DNA of 64,000 nucleotides, taken from NCBI GenBank assembly GCA_050486445.1, contig JBJHDH010000006.1, positions 32,145-96,144 on the forward strand. The letters run 5' to 3'. This document shows positions 7,745-13,974 of the stretch, piece after piece. The translations under genes and the position numbers were made by a program. The DNA comes from Euryhalocaulis sp050486445. GTDB taxonomy: Bacteria > Pseudomonadota > Alphaproteobacteria > Caulobacterales > Maricaulaceae. The first letter of the stretch is position 1, and every line of letters starts with the position of its first letter. The notes beneath the pieces were generated by a model, which had not been told where the DNA came from, ran no database searches, and saw only the letters and a program-made list of their open reading frames with translations.

Positions 7745-8395
7745 TCAGATTTTGACGTCGGCGTGGCCGCCGGGGGCGCTGTGCTTCTGGTCTCCCGCCG
7801 GTTTCGCGCCGCCGGCCGGGCCGGTCGAGACCGCGACCATCGCCGCGCGCAGCACGCGTTCGCCCAGCAGATAGCCGGTCTGCATCACTTCGGCGACGCG
7901 GCCGGCGGGGATGTCGGACGGGAATTGCGCCACCGCCTGATGCCGGTTCGGGTCGAAGGGCTCGCCTTTGGGATGGATGGCGCGGAGGCCGTGGCGCTCG
8001 AAGGTCTTGAGCAGTTCGCGCTCGGTCAGCTCCACCCCGGCCATCAGGTTGCGCATCGTATCTGGCGCGCTGGCGCGTTCGGTCTCCGGCACGCTTTCCA
8101 GCGCCCGCGACAGGTTGTCGGCGACGCCGAGCAGGTCTGACGCAAAACGCTCAATGGCGTAATCGCGCGCGTTCGCGGCGTCGCGTTCGGCGCGTTTGCG
8201 GGCGTTATCGGCTTCGGCCAGTGCGCGCAGCGCCTGATCGCGCAGCTTTGCGTTCTCCGCCTCCAGCGCCTCCAGCCGCTCCGCGGTTTCCGCGGCCGTT
8301 GCGTCCGGCGCCTCCGCGTCCCGATTCGCGGGGTCCGCGTTCGCGCCGCCGCCATTGCGGCCGCCATTGGCCCCGTGTTCGCCGTTTTCGTTCAT
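7745..8395 (-). CDS. grpE: Nucleotide exchange factor GrpE
   Basis: 216 residues. GrpE releases ADP from DnaK. A disordered Asn/Gly/Ala-rich N-terminus (about 1-35) is followed by the long coiled-coil (AERLEALEAENAKLRDQALRALAEADNARKRAERD) and the beta-wing domain (GVELTERELLKTFERHGL, GEPFDPNRHQAV, VMQTGYLLGERVLRAAMVAVS). It lies downstream of hrcA on the same strand, an order seen in Caulobacter-type genomes, but the 141-bp spacer is filled by a palindromic repeat that could uncouple the two. Confidence 0.95.
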   Translation of the reverse strand: MNENGEHGANGGRNGGGANADPANRDAEAPDATAAETAERLEALEAENAKLRDQALRALAEADNARKRAERDAANARDYAIERFASDLLGVADNLSRALESVPETERASAPDTMRNLMAGVELTERELLKTFERHGLRAIHPKGEPFDPNRHQAVAQFPSDIPAGRVAEVMQTGYLLGERVLRAAMVAVSTGPAGGAKPAGDQKHSAPGGHADVKI

Positions 8396-8418
8396 GTCCT
8401 GTCCGCCGCCTGCGTCTC

Positions 8419-8539
8419 TAGAGCATGTCCGCCCTCCCCGGATCAGGTCCGGGGCAAGTCTTCGCGGGAATGCTCCAACTCCTTGTTTTCCGCGTTTCCG
8501 GATGGCGAACCGATTCCCGCTTCGCCTGGAAACGCTCTA
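8419..8539 (-). repeat. Palindromic intergenic repeat, copy 1 (hrcA-grpE)
   Basis: Read on the minus strand, it begins TAGAGCGTTTCC-AGGCGAAG and runs through a GCGAA/TTCGC imperfect stem to GGAAACGCGG. A second module follows, ending AGAGC-type sequence with an internal CCCCGGATCAGGTCCGGGG stem. The first three bases are the TAG stop codon of hrcA. The same architecture recurs at 24648, 33551, 37261 and 60719. Confidence 0.75.
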
Positions 8540-9595
8540 ATTCCGGTCCAGCAACTGGCCCACCAGCCGCGCCGTATAGTCGATCATCGGCACGATTCGC
8601 GCATAATTCAGCCGTGTCGGCCCGATCACGCCCAGCGCTCCGATCACCCTCTGTTGCCGGTCCATATAGGGCGCGACGATCACGCTGGAACCCGAAAGGC
8701 TGAATAACGGGTTCTCGGCGCCGATGAAAACCCGCACGCCCTCGGCCTCGCGCGCCCGGTCCAGCAGGGCGATCACCTCTTCCTTGCGCTCCAGATCCTC
8801 GAATAGCAGGCGCACCCGCTCCAGATCCTCCGCCGCCTGCAGCGTGTCCAGCAGGCGCGCCGCGCCGCGCACGATCAAAAGCCGCCGGTCGCCCTCGCCG
8901 GTCCAGTGCGCCTGGCCCTCCTCGACCAGACGCCGGGCGGCCTCGTCCAGCTCGGCGCGGTTCCGCGCCATCTCCTCGGCCATCGCGGTGCGGGCCTCGG
9001 CCAGCGTGCGGCCCCTCAGCCGCGCCGACAGATAATTGCCGGCCTCGATCATCGCCGGCTGGGTGACGCCGGGCGGCGGGCGCATCAGCCGGTTTTCGAC
9101 GGCGCCGTCCTCCATCACCAGCACCATCAGCATGTGTTCCGGCGAGACCGGCACAAATTCCACATGGCGCAGCGCGGCGTCGCGCGTGGGCGTGGTGACA
9201 AGGCCGGCGCCGCCGGCGAGGCCGGACAGCATTTCCGACGCCTGTTCCAGCACGGTCTCCATGCTGCCGCCGGTGGCGCGCAGGCGCGCGGCGATGTCGC
9301 GCCGCTCGTCCTCCGTCAGGTCGCCGACCTCCAGAAACCCGTCCAGAAACAGGCGCAGACCGGCGTGGGTGGGCAGGCGCCCGGCGCTGGCGTGCGGCGC
9401 GGTGAGAAGGCCGAGGCGCGCCAGATCGGCCATGGTGTTGCGGATCGAGGCCGGCGACAGGCCGGTGCCGCCAAGCTGCGACAGCGTGCGGCTGCCCACC
9501 GGCTCGCCGGTGCGCAGATAGGCCTCCACGATCTCGCGGAAAATCTCGCGCGAGCGCGTATCCAGGCTGTCCAGCGGGCGGTCGCCTTGGGTCAT
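8537..9595 (-). CDS. hrcA: Heat-inducible transcription repressor HrcA
   Basis: 352 residues from the ATG at 9595 (MTQGDRPLDSLDTRSREIFREIVEAYLRTGEPVGSRTL), which matches HrcA starts; the frame extends upstream without support. The N-terminal winged helix (about 1-90) is followed by a GAF-like dimerisation domain (about 105-330, with DRQQRVIGALGVIGPTRLNYARIVPMIDYTARLV). HrcA represses chaperonin genes by binding CIRCE, but no CIRCE is seen upstream of hrcA, grpE or dnaK here, so its targets probably lie elsewhere, such as groESL. Its stop codon lies inside a palindromic repeat. Divergent from rph. Confidence 0.95.
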   Translation of the reverse strand: MTQGDRPLDSLDTRSREIFREIVEAYLRTGEPVGSRTLSQLGGTGLSPASIRNTMADLARLGLLTAPHASAGRLPTHAGLRLFLDGFLEVGDLTEDERRDIAARLRATGGSMETVLEQASEMLSGLAGGAGLVTTPTRDAALRHVEFVPVSPEHMLMVLVMEDGAVENRLMRPPPGVTQPAMIEAGNYLSARLRGRTLAEARTAMAEEMARNRAELDEAARRLVEEGQAHWTGEGDRRLLIVRGAARLLDTLQAAEDLERVRLLFEDLERKEEVIALLDRAREAEGVRVFIGAENPLFSLSGSSVIVAPYMDRQQRVIGALGVIGPTRLNYARIVPMIDYTARLVGQLLDRN

Positions 9596-9600
9596 GGGCG

Positions 9601-9631
9601 CTATAGCTATGAACAGCGCATATTGAGTCAA
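9601..9631 (-). promoter_or_regulatory. Possible hrcA promoter
   Basis: On the minus strand, TTGACT (9631-9626) is followed after 16-18 nt by TAGCTATAG. The ATG at 9595 is only a few bases further, implying a very short leader. On the plus side, a GGCCCGC-ATAA-GCGGGCC hairpin at 9640-9657 falls in the leader of rph. The -10 match is modest. Confidence 0.35.
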
Positions 9632-9683
9632 TCGCCGGGGGCCCGCATAAGCGGGCCGCATCGACAGGGGGGAACCCGATACA

Positions 9684-10409
9684 ATGACCGGACGGCCGGA
9701 CGGGCGCGTGGCGGACGCGCTGCGCAATGTGACGCTGGAGCCGGGCGCGGCGCCCTATGCGGAAGGCTCGTGCCTGGCCGTGTTCGGCAATACGCGCGTG
9801 CTGTGCGCGGCCAGCGTCGAGGATCGCGTACCGCCCTGGCTGCGCGGCGGCGGCCGGGGCTGGGTGACCGCCGAATACGGCATGTTGCCGCGCGCCACCC
9901 ATACGCGCGGCGACCGTGAGGCCGCGCGCGGAAAGCAGAGCGGCCGCACGCAGGAGATCCAGCGCCTGATCGGGCGGTCGCTGCGCGCGGCTATTGATCT
10001 TCCGGCGCTGGGCGAGCGGCAGATCATCGTCGATTGCGATGTGCTTCAGGCCGATGGCGGCACGCGCACCGCCGCCATCACCGGCGCCTGGACGGCGCTG
10101 CACGCCGCCTGCGCCTGGCTGGTGGAGGAGGGCGTGATCGCGCGCAATCCGGTGATCGACCAGATCGCGGCGGTCTCGTGCGGCGTTGTTAGCGGCCAGC
10201 CGCGTCTGGACCTCGCCTATGAAGAGGATCGCGACGCGGACGCCGACGCCAATTTCGTGCTCGCCGCCACGGGCGGCGTGGTCGAGGCGCAGATGACGGC
10301 GGAGGATCGCGCCGTGCCGGAGGATGCGTTTCTGGAGCTGATGCGGCTGGCGCGTCTTGGCTGCGCCGATTTGTTCGCGATCCAGCGCGCGGCGCTGGGG
10401 CTCAGCTAG
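9684..10409 (+). CDS. rph: Ribonuclease PH
   Basis: 241 residues. RNase PH is a phosphorolytic 3'-5' exoribonuclease that trims tRNA precursors, giving nucleoside diphosphates. The start MTGRPDGR, the RNA- and phosphate-binding segment GWVTAEYGMLPRATHTRGDREAARGKQSGRTQEIQRLIGRSLR (nt 9859-9990), the core DCDVLQADGGTRTAAITGA and the motif DLAYEEDRDADADANFVL are all characteristic. It is divergent from hrcA and ends against the small XRE gene, whose stop codon overlaps the end of rph by 4 nt on the opposite strand. Confidence 0.96.
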   Translation: MTGRPDGRVADALRNVTLEPGAAPYAEGSCLAVFGNTRVLCAASVEDRVPPWLRGGGRGWVTAEYGMLPRATHTRGDREAARGKQSGRTQEIQRLIGRSLRAAIDLPALGERQIIVDCDVLQADGGTRTAAITGAWTALHAACAWLVEEGVIARNPVIDQIAAVSCGVVSGQPRLDLAYEEDRDADADANFVLAATGGVVEAQMTAEDRAVPEDAFLELMRLARLGCADLFAIQRAALGLS

Positions 10410-10642
10410 GGCGTGATATTTTCGTCCGCGTCCGGCGCATCCGGCTCGTAGGCGAGCAGGTCGCCTGGCTGGCAGTCCAGTTCGCGGCACAGCGCATCCA
10501 GCGTGGTGAAGCGGATCGCCTTCGCCTTGCCGGTCTTCAGGATGGAGAGATTGGCCAGAGTGACGCCCACGCGCCCGCAGAGTTCGGTCAGCGACATGCG
10601 CCGTTCCAGAAGGATTCTGTCCAGGGTCACGCGGATGGTCAT
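10406..10642 (-). CDS. Small XRE-family helix-turn-helix regulator
   Basis: 78 residues, almost all one Cro/CI-type helix-turn-helix (RRMSLTELCGRVGVTLANLSILKTGKAKAIRFTTLDALCRELDCQPGDLLAY), followed by an acidic Asp/Glu/Pro tail. This size and motif match the YozG-type regulators that often pair with a small membrane protein (DUF2975); no such partner is next to it here. The gene is convergent with rph and divergent from rdgB. A perfect 9-bp direct repeat lies 22-45 bp upstream and is a candidate autoregulatory operator. Confidence 0.82.
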   Translation of the reverse strand: MTIRVTLDRILLERRMSLTELCGRVGVTLANLSILKTGKAKAIRFTTLDALCRELDCQPGDLLAYEPDAPDADENITP

Positions 10643-10663
10643 GGAGCGTTGTCCCCGCCCGTC

Positions 10664-10687
10664 TTCGATATGCCGTTATTCGATATG
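10664..10687. promoter_or_regulatory. Direct repeat TTCGATATG between XRE gene and rdgB
   Basis: TTCGATATG occurs at 10664-10672 and again at 10679-10687, 15 bp apart. It sits in the 87-bp divergent spacer, close to the XRE start at 10642 and rdgB start at 10730. Binding of the XRE protein is inferred from position only. Confidence 0.3.
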
Positions 10688-10729
10688 GCCCTATCCAGTG
10701 GCGGGATTGGATGCAAGAGGGTTTTCAGA

Positions 10730-11362
10730 ATGAGCGCCCCGGCCACATTCCTGCCCACGCCTCTGGTCGTCGCCACGCATAACGCCGGCAAGGCGCGGGA
10801 GATCGCCGATCTGCTGCGTCCGCTCGGCGTCGTAGCGGAGTCCGCCGCCGCGCTCGGCCTGCCGGATGTGGAGGAGACGGGCGATACGTTTGAGGCGAAC
10901 GCGGCGCTGAAGGCGGAGTCCGCCGCGCGCCTCTCGGGCCGCTTCGCGCTGGCCGACGATTCGGGTCTGGCGGTCGATGCGCTGGGCGGCGCGCCGGGAA
11001 TCCATTCCGCGCGCTGGGCGGAGGACGAAAGCGGCGCGCGCGATTTCGCCCGCGCCATGCGCCGTGTGTGGGACGAGCTGCGAAAGACCGGCGGCAATCC
11101 GCGCGCGCGCTTTGTCTGCGTGCTGGCGCTGGCGTCGCCTGAAACCGCGCCGGGCGGGGCGGAGACAAAATTCTATCGCGGCGAGGTGGAAGGGCGCCTG
11201 GTCTGGCCGCCACGCGGCGAAAACGGATTTGGCTATGATCCGGTCTTCGTCGCCGATGGCTATGACGTGACGTTCGGCGAAATGGCGCCGGCGGACAAAC
11301 ACGCCATCAGCCATCGCGCCCGCGCCTTCGCCAAATTTCTGACCGGTCTGGAGGGACGGTGA
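10730..11362 (+). CDS. rdgB: dITP/XTP pyrophosphatase (RdgB/HAM1)
   Basis: 210 residues from the ATG at 10730 (MSAPATFLPTPLVVATHNAGKAREI), preceded by GAGGG; the frame is open from 10649 but the family begins at LVVATHNAGK. The enzyme hydrolyses non-canonical purine triphosphates (dITP, XTP) to monophosphates, keeping them out of DNA. Motifs: THNAGK, FEANAALKAESAA, ALADDSGLAVDALGGAPGIHSARWA, ENGFGYDPVF and HAISHRARA. It overlaps hemW by 4 nt (GTGA), so the two are translationally coupled. Confidence 0.95.
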   Translation: MSAPATFLPTPLVVATHNAGKAREIADLLRPLGVVAESAAALGLPDVEETGDTFEANAALKAESAARLSGRFALADDSGLAVDALGGAPGIHSARWAEDESGARDFARAMRRVWDELRKTGGNPRARFVCVLALASPETAPGGAETKFYRGEVEGRLVWPPRGENGFGYDPVFVADGYDVTFGEMAPADKHAISHRARAFAKFLTGLEGR

Positions 11363-12528
11363 GCGGCGCGCCGGAATCCGGTTTCGGTCTTTATGTTCAC
11401 TGGCCCTTTTGCCGGCGCATCTGCCCGTATTGCGATTTCAATGTCTATCGCGCGCGCGGCGCCGATGCCGCGCCGATGCTGCGCGCTATCGAACGCGCTA
11501 TCCGCCTATGGCCGGAACAGATGGACGCGATCGGCGCGTCTGTGCGGGTTTTGACCTCGATCCATTTCGGCGGCGGCACGCCCTCGCTGATGCCGCCCGA
11601 CGCTATCGCGGCGATCATCGGGGCCGCGCGCGAGACGTTCGGCCTCGCGCCGGGCGCGGAAATCGGGCTGGAGGCCAATCCCGAGGACGCGGACGCGGCG
11701 GCATGGGCGGCCTTCGCCCGGGCGGGGGTCGAGCGCATCTCGCTCGGCGTGCAGGCGCTGGACAGCGATGCGCTGAAGGCGCTGGGCCGGATGCATAATG
11801 CGGAGGACGCGCGGCAGGCCATTGACATGGCGCGGGCGGTCTTTCCGCGCGTCTCGGCCGATCTGATCGCCGCGCGGCCGGGCCAGAGCGCCGCGCAATG
11901 GGAAGACGAGCTGGGCGCGAGTCTGTCGCTCGGGCTCACGCATCTTTCCGTCTATCAGCTCACTATTGAGGACGGCACGGCGTTCGCCAGCCAGGCCGCG
12001 CGCGGGACGCTGCGCCCGCCGGACGAGGAAATGGCCGCGCGCATCTATGAGACGACGCAGCGCATGACGGCGGCAGCCGGATTGCCGGCCTACGAGGTCT
12101 CCAACCACGCGGCGGGGCCGGAGCATCAGAGCCGGCATAATCTTCTGTATTGGCGCAGTTTCGACTGGATCGCGGCCGGGCCGGGCGGCCATGCAAGGCT
12201 CTGGGGCGCGGACGGGTTGCGCCATGCTTTCGCCGCGCCGCGCGGGCTGGAGGATTTTATCGCCTCGGTCGAGACGGGATCGCCGGCATTGCTGGAAGAG
12301 GTTCTGGATGCGCGCGCGGCGGCCGCGGAAATGATGCTGATGGGATTGCGCCTCGGCGAAGGTCTCGATCTGAAGACGCTGCGCGCGCGCACCGGTTTTG
12401 CCCCGGATGCGCGTGCGGTGGATTCGCTGATCCATGACGGGCTGCTGGCAAGCGCGCCCGGACGCCTGACCGCCACGGCGCGCGGACGCCTGCTGCTGGA
12501 CCGGATCGCGGCGGAGCTGGCGCCGTAA
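11359..12528 (+). CDS. hemW: Radical SAM protein HemW (HemN-like)
   Basis: 389 residues starting with GTG that overlaps the rdgB stop. The radical SAM cysteines are C18, C22 and C25 (CRRICPYC), followed by FGGGTPSLM and the GLEANPEDAD and GVQALD segments. The C-terminal domain has NLLYWRSFDWIAAGPGGHARL. The short N-terminus before the cysteine motif distinguishes HemW from true coproporphyrinogen dehydrogenase HemN. HemW is thought to bind haem and insert it into cytochromes. It converges on ahpD with a 10-nt gap. Confidence 0.92.
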   Translation: MSGAPESGFGLYVHWPFCRRICPYCDFNVYRARGADAAPMLRAIERAIRLWPEQMDAIGASVRVLTSIHFGGGTPSLMPPDAIAAIIGAARETFGLAPGAEIGLEANPEDADAAAWAAFARAGVERISLGVQALDSDALKALGRMHNAEDARQAIDMARAVFPRVSADLIAARPGQSAAQWEDELGASLSLGLTHLSVYQLTIEDGTAFASQAARGTLRPPDEEMAARIYETTQRMTAAAGLPAYEVSNHAAGPEHQSRHNLLYWRSFDWIAAGPGGHARLWGADGLRHAFAAPRGLEDFIASVETGSPALLEEVLDARAAAAEMMLMGLRLGEGLDLKTLRARTGFAPDARAVDSLIHDGLLASAPGRLTATARGRLLLDRIAAELAP

Positions 12529-12538
12529 GCTGAGGGGC

Positions 12539-13072
12539 TTATGCGGCTCTGGCGCCTTCGGCGGCGAGCACTTTTGAGGCGGCGTTCACCACCGCGCCAA
12601 TGCGCACGGCGGCCTGAATCTGTTCGGCGGTCACGCCATGCTTTTGCAACTCGGCCTCATGCGCCTGCATGCACATGCCGCAGCCATTGATGGCCGAAAC
12701 CGCCATCGACCACAGCTCGAAATCGGCCTTGTCCACGCCGGGGCTGGCCAGGGCGTTCATGCGCAGCTTTGCCGGCATGGTGCGGTATTGCGGATTCCCG
12801 ACCAGATGGGTGAAGCGGTAATAGACATTGTTCATGCCCATGATCGCCGCGCTGGCGCGCGCCGCTTCCGCGGCTTCGGGCGAGAGCCTGTCCGCGATTT
12901 CCGCTTCGATCGCTGCGACCACATCCGGGTTCGCGGCGCCGTGCGCGGAGGCGAGAAACATCCCCCATTTCTTCTGGTCGTCCAGCACGGTCTCGTTCGC
13001 CAGCGAGCCGAGATTGAGTTTCAGATCCTTGGCGTAGCCGGGAAGACTGTCGCGCAGCGATTGCAGGGACAT
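12539..13072 (-). CDS. ahpD: Alkyl hydroperoxidase AhpD
   Basis: 177 residues, close to the size of the Mycobacterium tuberculosis protein. The redox CxxC is C131/C134 with H138 (CGMCMQAHE), and the family pattern MGMNNVYYRFTHLVGNPQYRTMPAKLRMNALASPGVDK is present. In the known system AhpD passes electrons from dihydrolipoamide (via lipoamide dehydrogenase) to AhpC and has weak peroxidase activity of its own. It lies 116 nt downstream of ahpC, with a strong hairpin between them, so both probably answer to the OxyR-type element at 13848-13889. Confidence 0.93.
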   Translation of the reverse strand: MSLQSLRDSLPGYAKDLKLNLGSLANETVLDDQKKWGMFLASAHGAANPDVVAAIEAEIADRLSPEAAEAARASAAIMGMNNVYYRFTHLVGNPQYRTMPAKLRMNALASPGVDKADFELWSMAVSAINGCGMCMQAHEAELQKHGVTAEQIQAAVRIGAVVNAASKVLAAEGARAA

Positions 13073-13122
13073 CGCGGGTCTCTTTCGATTGGGTTCTGGT
13101 TGAATCGGGAGTAGCGATCCGC

Positions 13123-13158
13123 GCGCCGGACCGGCCAGAGCATGGCCCGGTCCGGCGC
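13123..13158 (-). promoter_or_regulatory. Strong hairpin between ahpC and ahpD
   Basis: Arms GCGCCGGACCGGCC (13123-13136) and GGCCCGGTCCGGCGC (13144-13158) pair with one bulged C around a 7-nt loop. No U tract follows on the minus strand, so it is more likely an RNA stability or processing element, or partial attenuator, than a full terminator. Confidence 0.55.
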
Positions 13159-13188
13159 GGCGGAAAGCCTTGTGTCAGGTTGCCGGAA

Positions 13189-13740
13189 TCAGGCCGCCAG
13201 CGTCAGGCCGCCAACCTCGCGGTTGCAGGGGCACAGCTCGTCAGTCTGGAGCGCGTCCAGAACCCGCAGCGTGTCCTGCGGATTGCGGCCGACATTCAGA
13301 TTGGTCATGTAAACGTGCTGAATTTCGTTATGCGGATCGACGATCAGCGTCACGCGATAGGCGACGCCATCGGGATGCCGCGCGCCCAGCGCGTCGATCA
13401 GGCTGCCATTGGTGTCGGCGAACTGCCACATGGGGAGCTTGTTCAGATCCTTGTGGTCGCGCCGCCAGGCCAGCTTGCAGAACTCGTTATCGGTCGAACC
13501 GCCCAGCACGACCGCGTCGCGGTCGGCGAATTCGCCGTTCAGGCGCGCGAACTCCGCGATCTCGGTCGGACAGACGAAAGTGAAGTCCTTCGGATAGAAG
13601 AAGATCACTTTCCATTTTCCGGGGAAGGAGTCCTGCGTGATCGTCTCGAACGCGGATTCGCCATTCTCTTCGTGCTGCTCGAAGCCCGGCTTCACGCCGG
13701 TGATGGAAAATTCGGGCAGTTTTTGGCCAACACCAAGCAT
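13189..13740 (-). CDS. ahpC: Peroxiredoxin AhpC (AhpD-linked type)
   Basis: 183 residues. It reduces hydrogen peroxide and organic hydroperoxides. The peroxidatic cysteine is C57 in FYPKDFTFVCPTEIAEF; two further cysteines, C170 and C172 (LCPCN), match the three-cysteine arrangement of the M. tuberculosis enzyme, which uses AhpD instead of AhpF as reductant. ahpD lies directly downstream, which fits. An OxyR-type element lies 108 nt upstream of the start codon, aligned with an almost identical one upstream of katG. Confidence 0.95.
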   Translation of the reverse strand: MLGVGQKLPEFSITGVKPGFEQHEENGESAFETITQDSFPGKWKVIFFYPKDFTFVCPTEIAEFARLNGEFADRDAVVLGGSTDNEFCKLAWRRDHKDLNKLPMWQFADTNGSLIDALGARHPDGVAYRVTLIVDPHNEIQHVYMTNLNVGRNPQDTLRVLDALQTDELCPCNREVGGLTLAA

Positions 13741-13847
13741 GTGTCGCTTTTCCTTTTTTGCTGAAACTTCGGTGAAAACGCTTGGCGCGCCGCCTGATAC
13801 GGCGGCGCCTCAAGCTGCACGCAAACTGGGGGAAGCACGCGCAAAAG

Positions 13848-13889
13848 ACAAATTGATTATCGCTATTTCCGGGATAAGCCCCGCTTATC
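13848..13889 (-). promoter_or_regulatory. Predicted OxyR binding element upstream of ahpC
   Basis: Two LysR-type T-N11-A motifs (13853-13865 and 13875-13887) have centres 22 bp apart, the geometry of tetrameric OxyR. The second is a perfect palindrome, GATAAGC-CCC-GCTTATC (13873-13889). The whole stretch aligns base by base with 16258-16299 upstream of katG, including an identical first 11 bp, and stands at the same distance from the start codon (108 versus 106 nt). Confidence 0.65.
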
Positions 13890-13916
13890 GCGCACCTGCC
13901 CCGGCGCCAGACACGC

Positions 13917-13954
13917 GACGCCCGGACGCCGCCAATGCGGCAGGTCCGGGCGTC
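13917..13954 (-). terminator. Hairpin downstream of katG
   Basis: A two-part stem: GACGCCCGGAC with GTCCGGGCGTC, then GCCGC-CAAT-GCGGC inside with a 2-nt bulge. It begins 21 nt after the katG stop and lies before the ahpC control region. There is no strong U run on the minus strand, so termination efficiency is uncertain. Confidence 0.6.
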
Positions 13955-13974
13955 TTGTGCTTTAAGCCGCCGCC

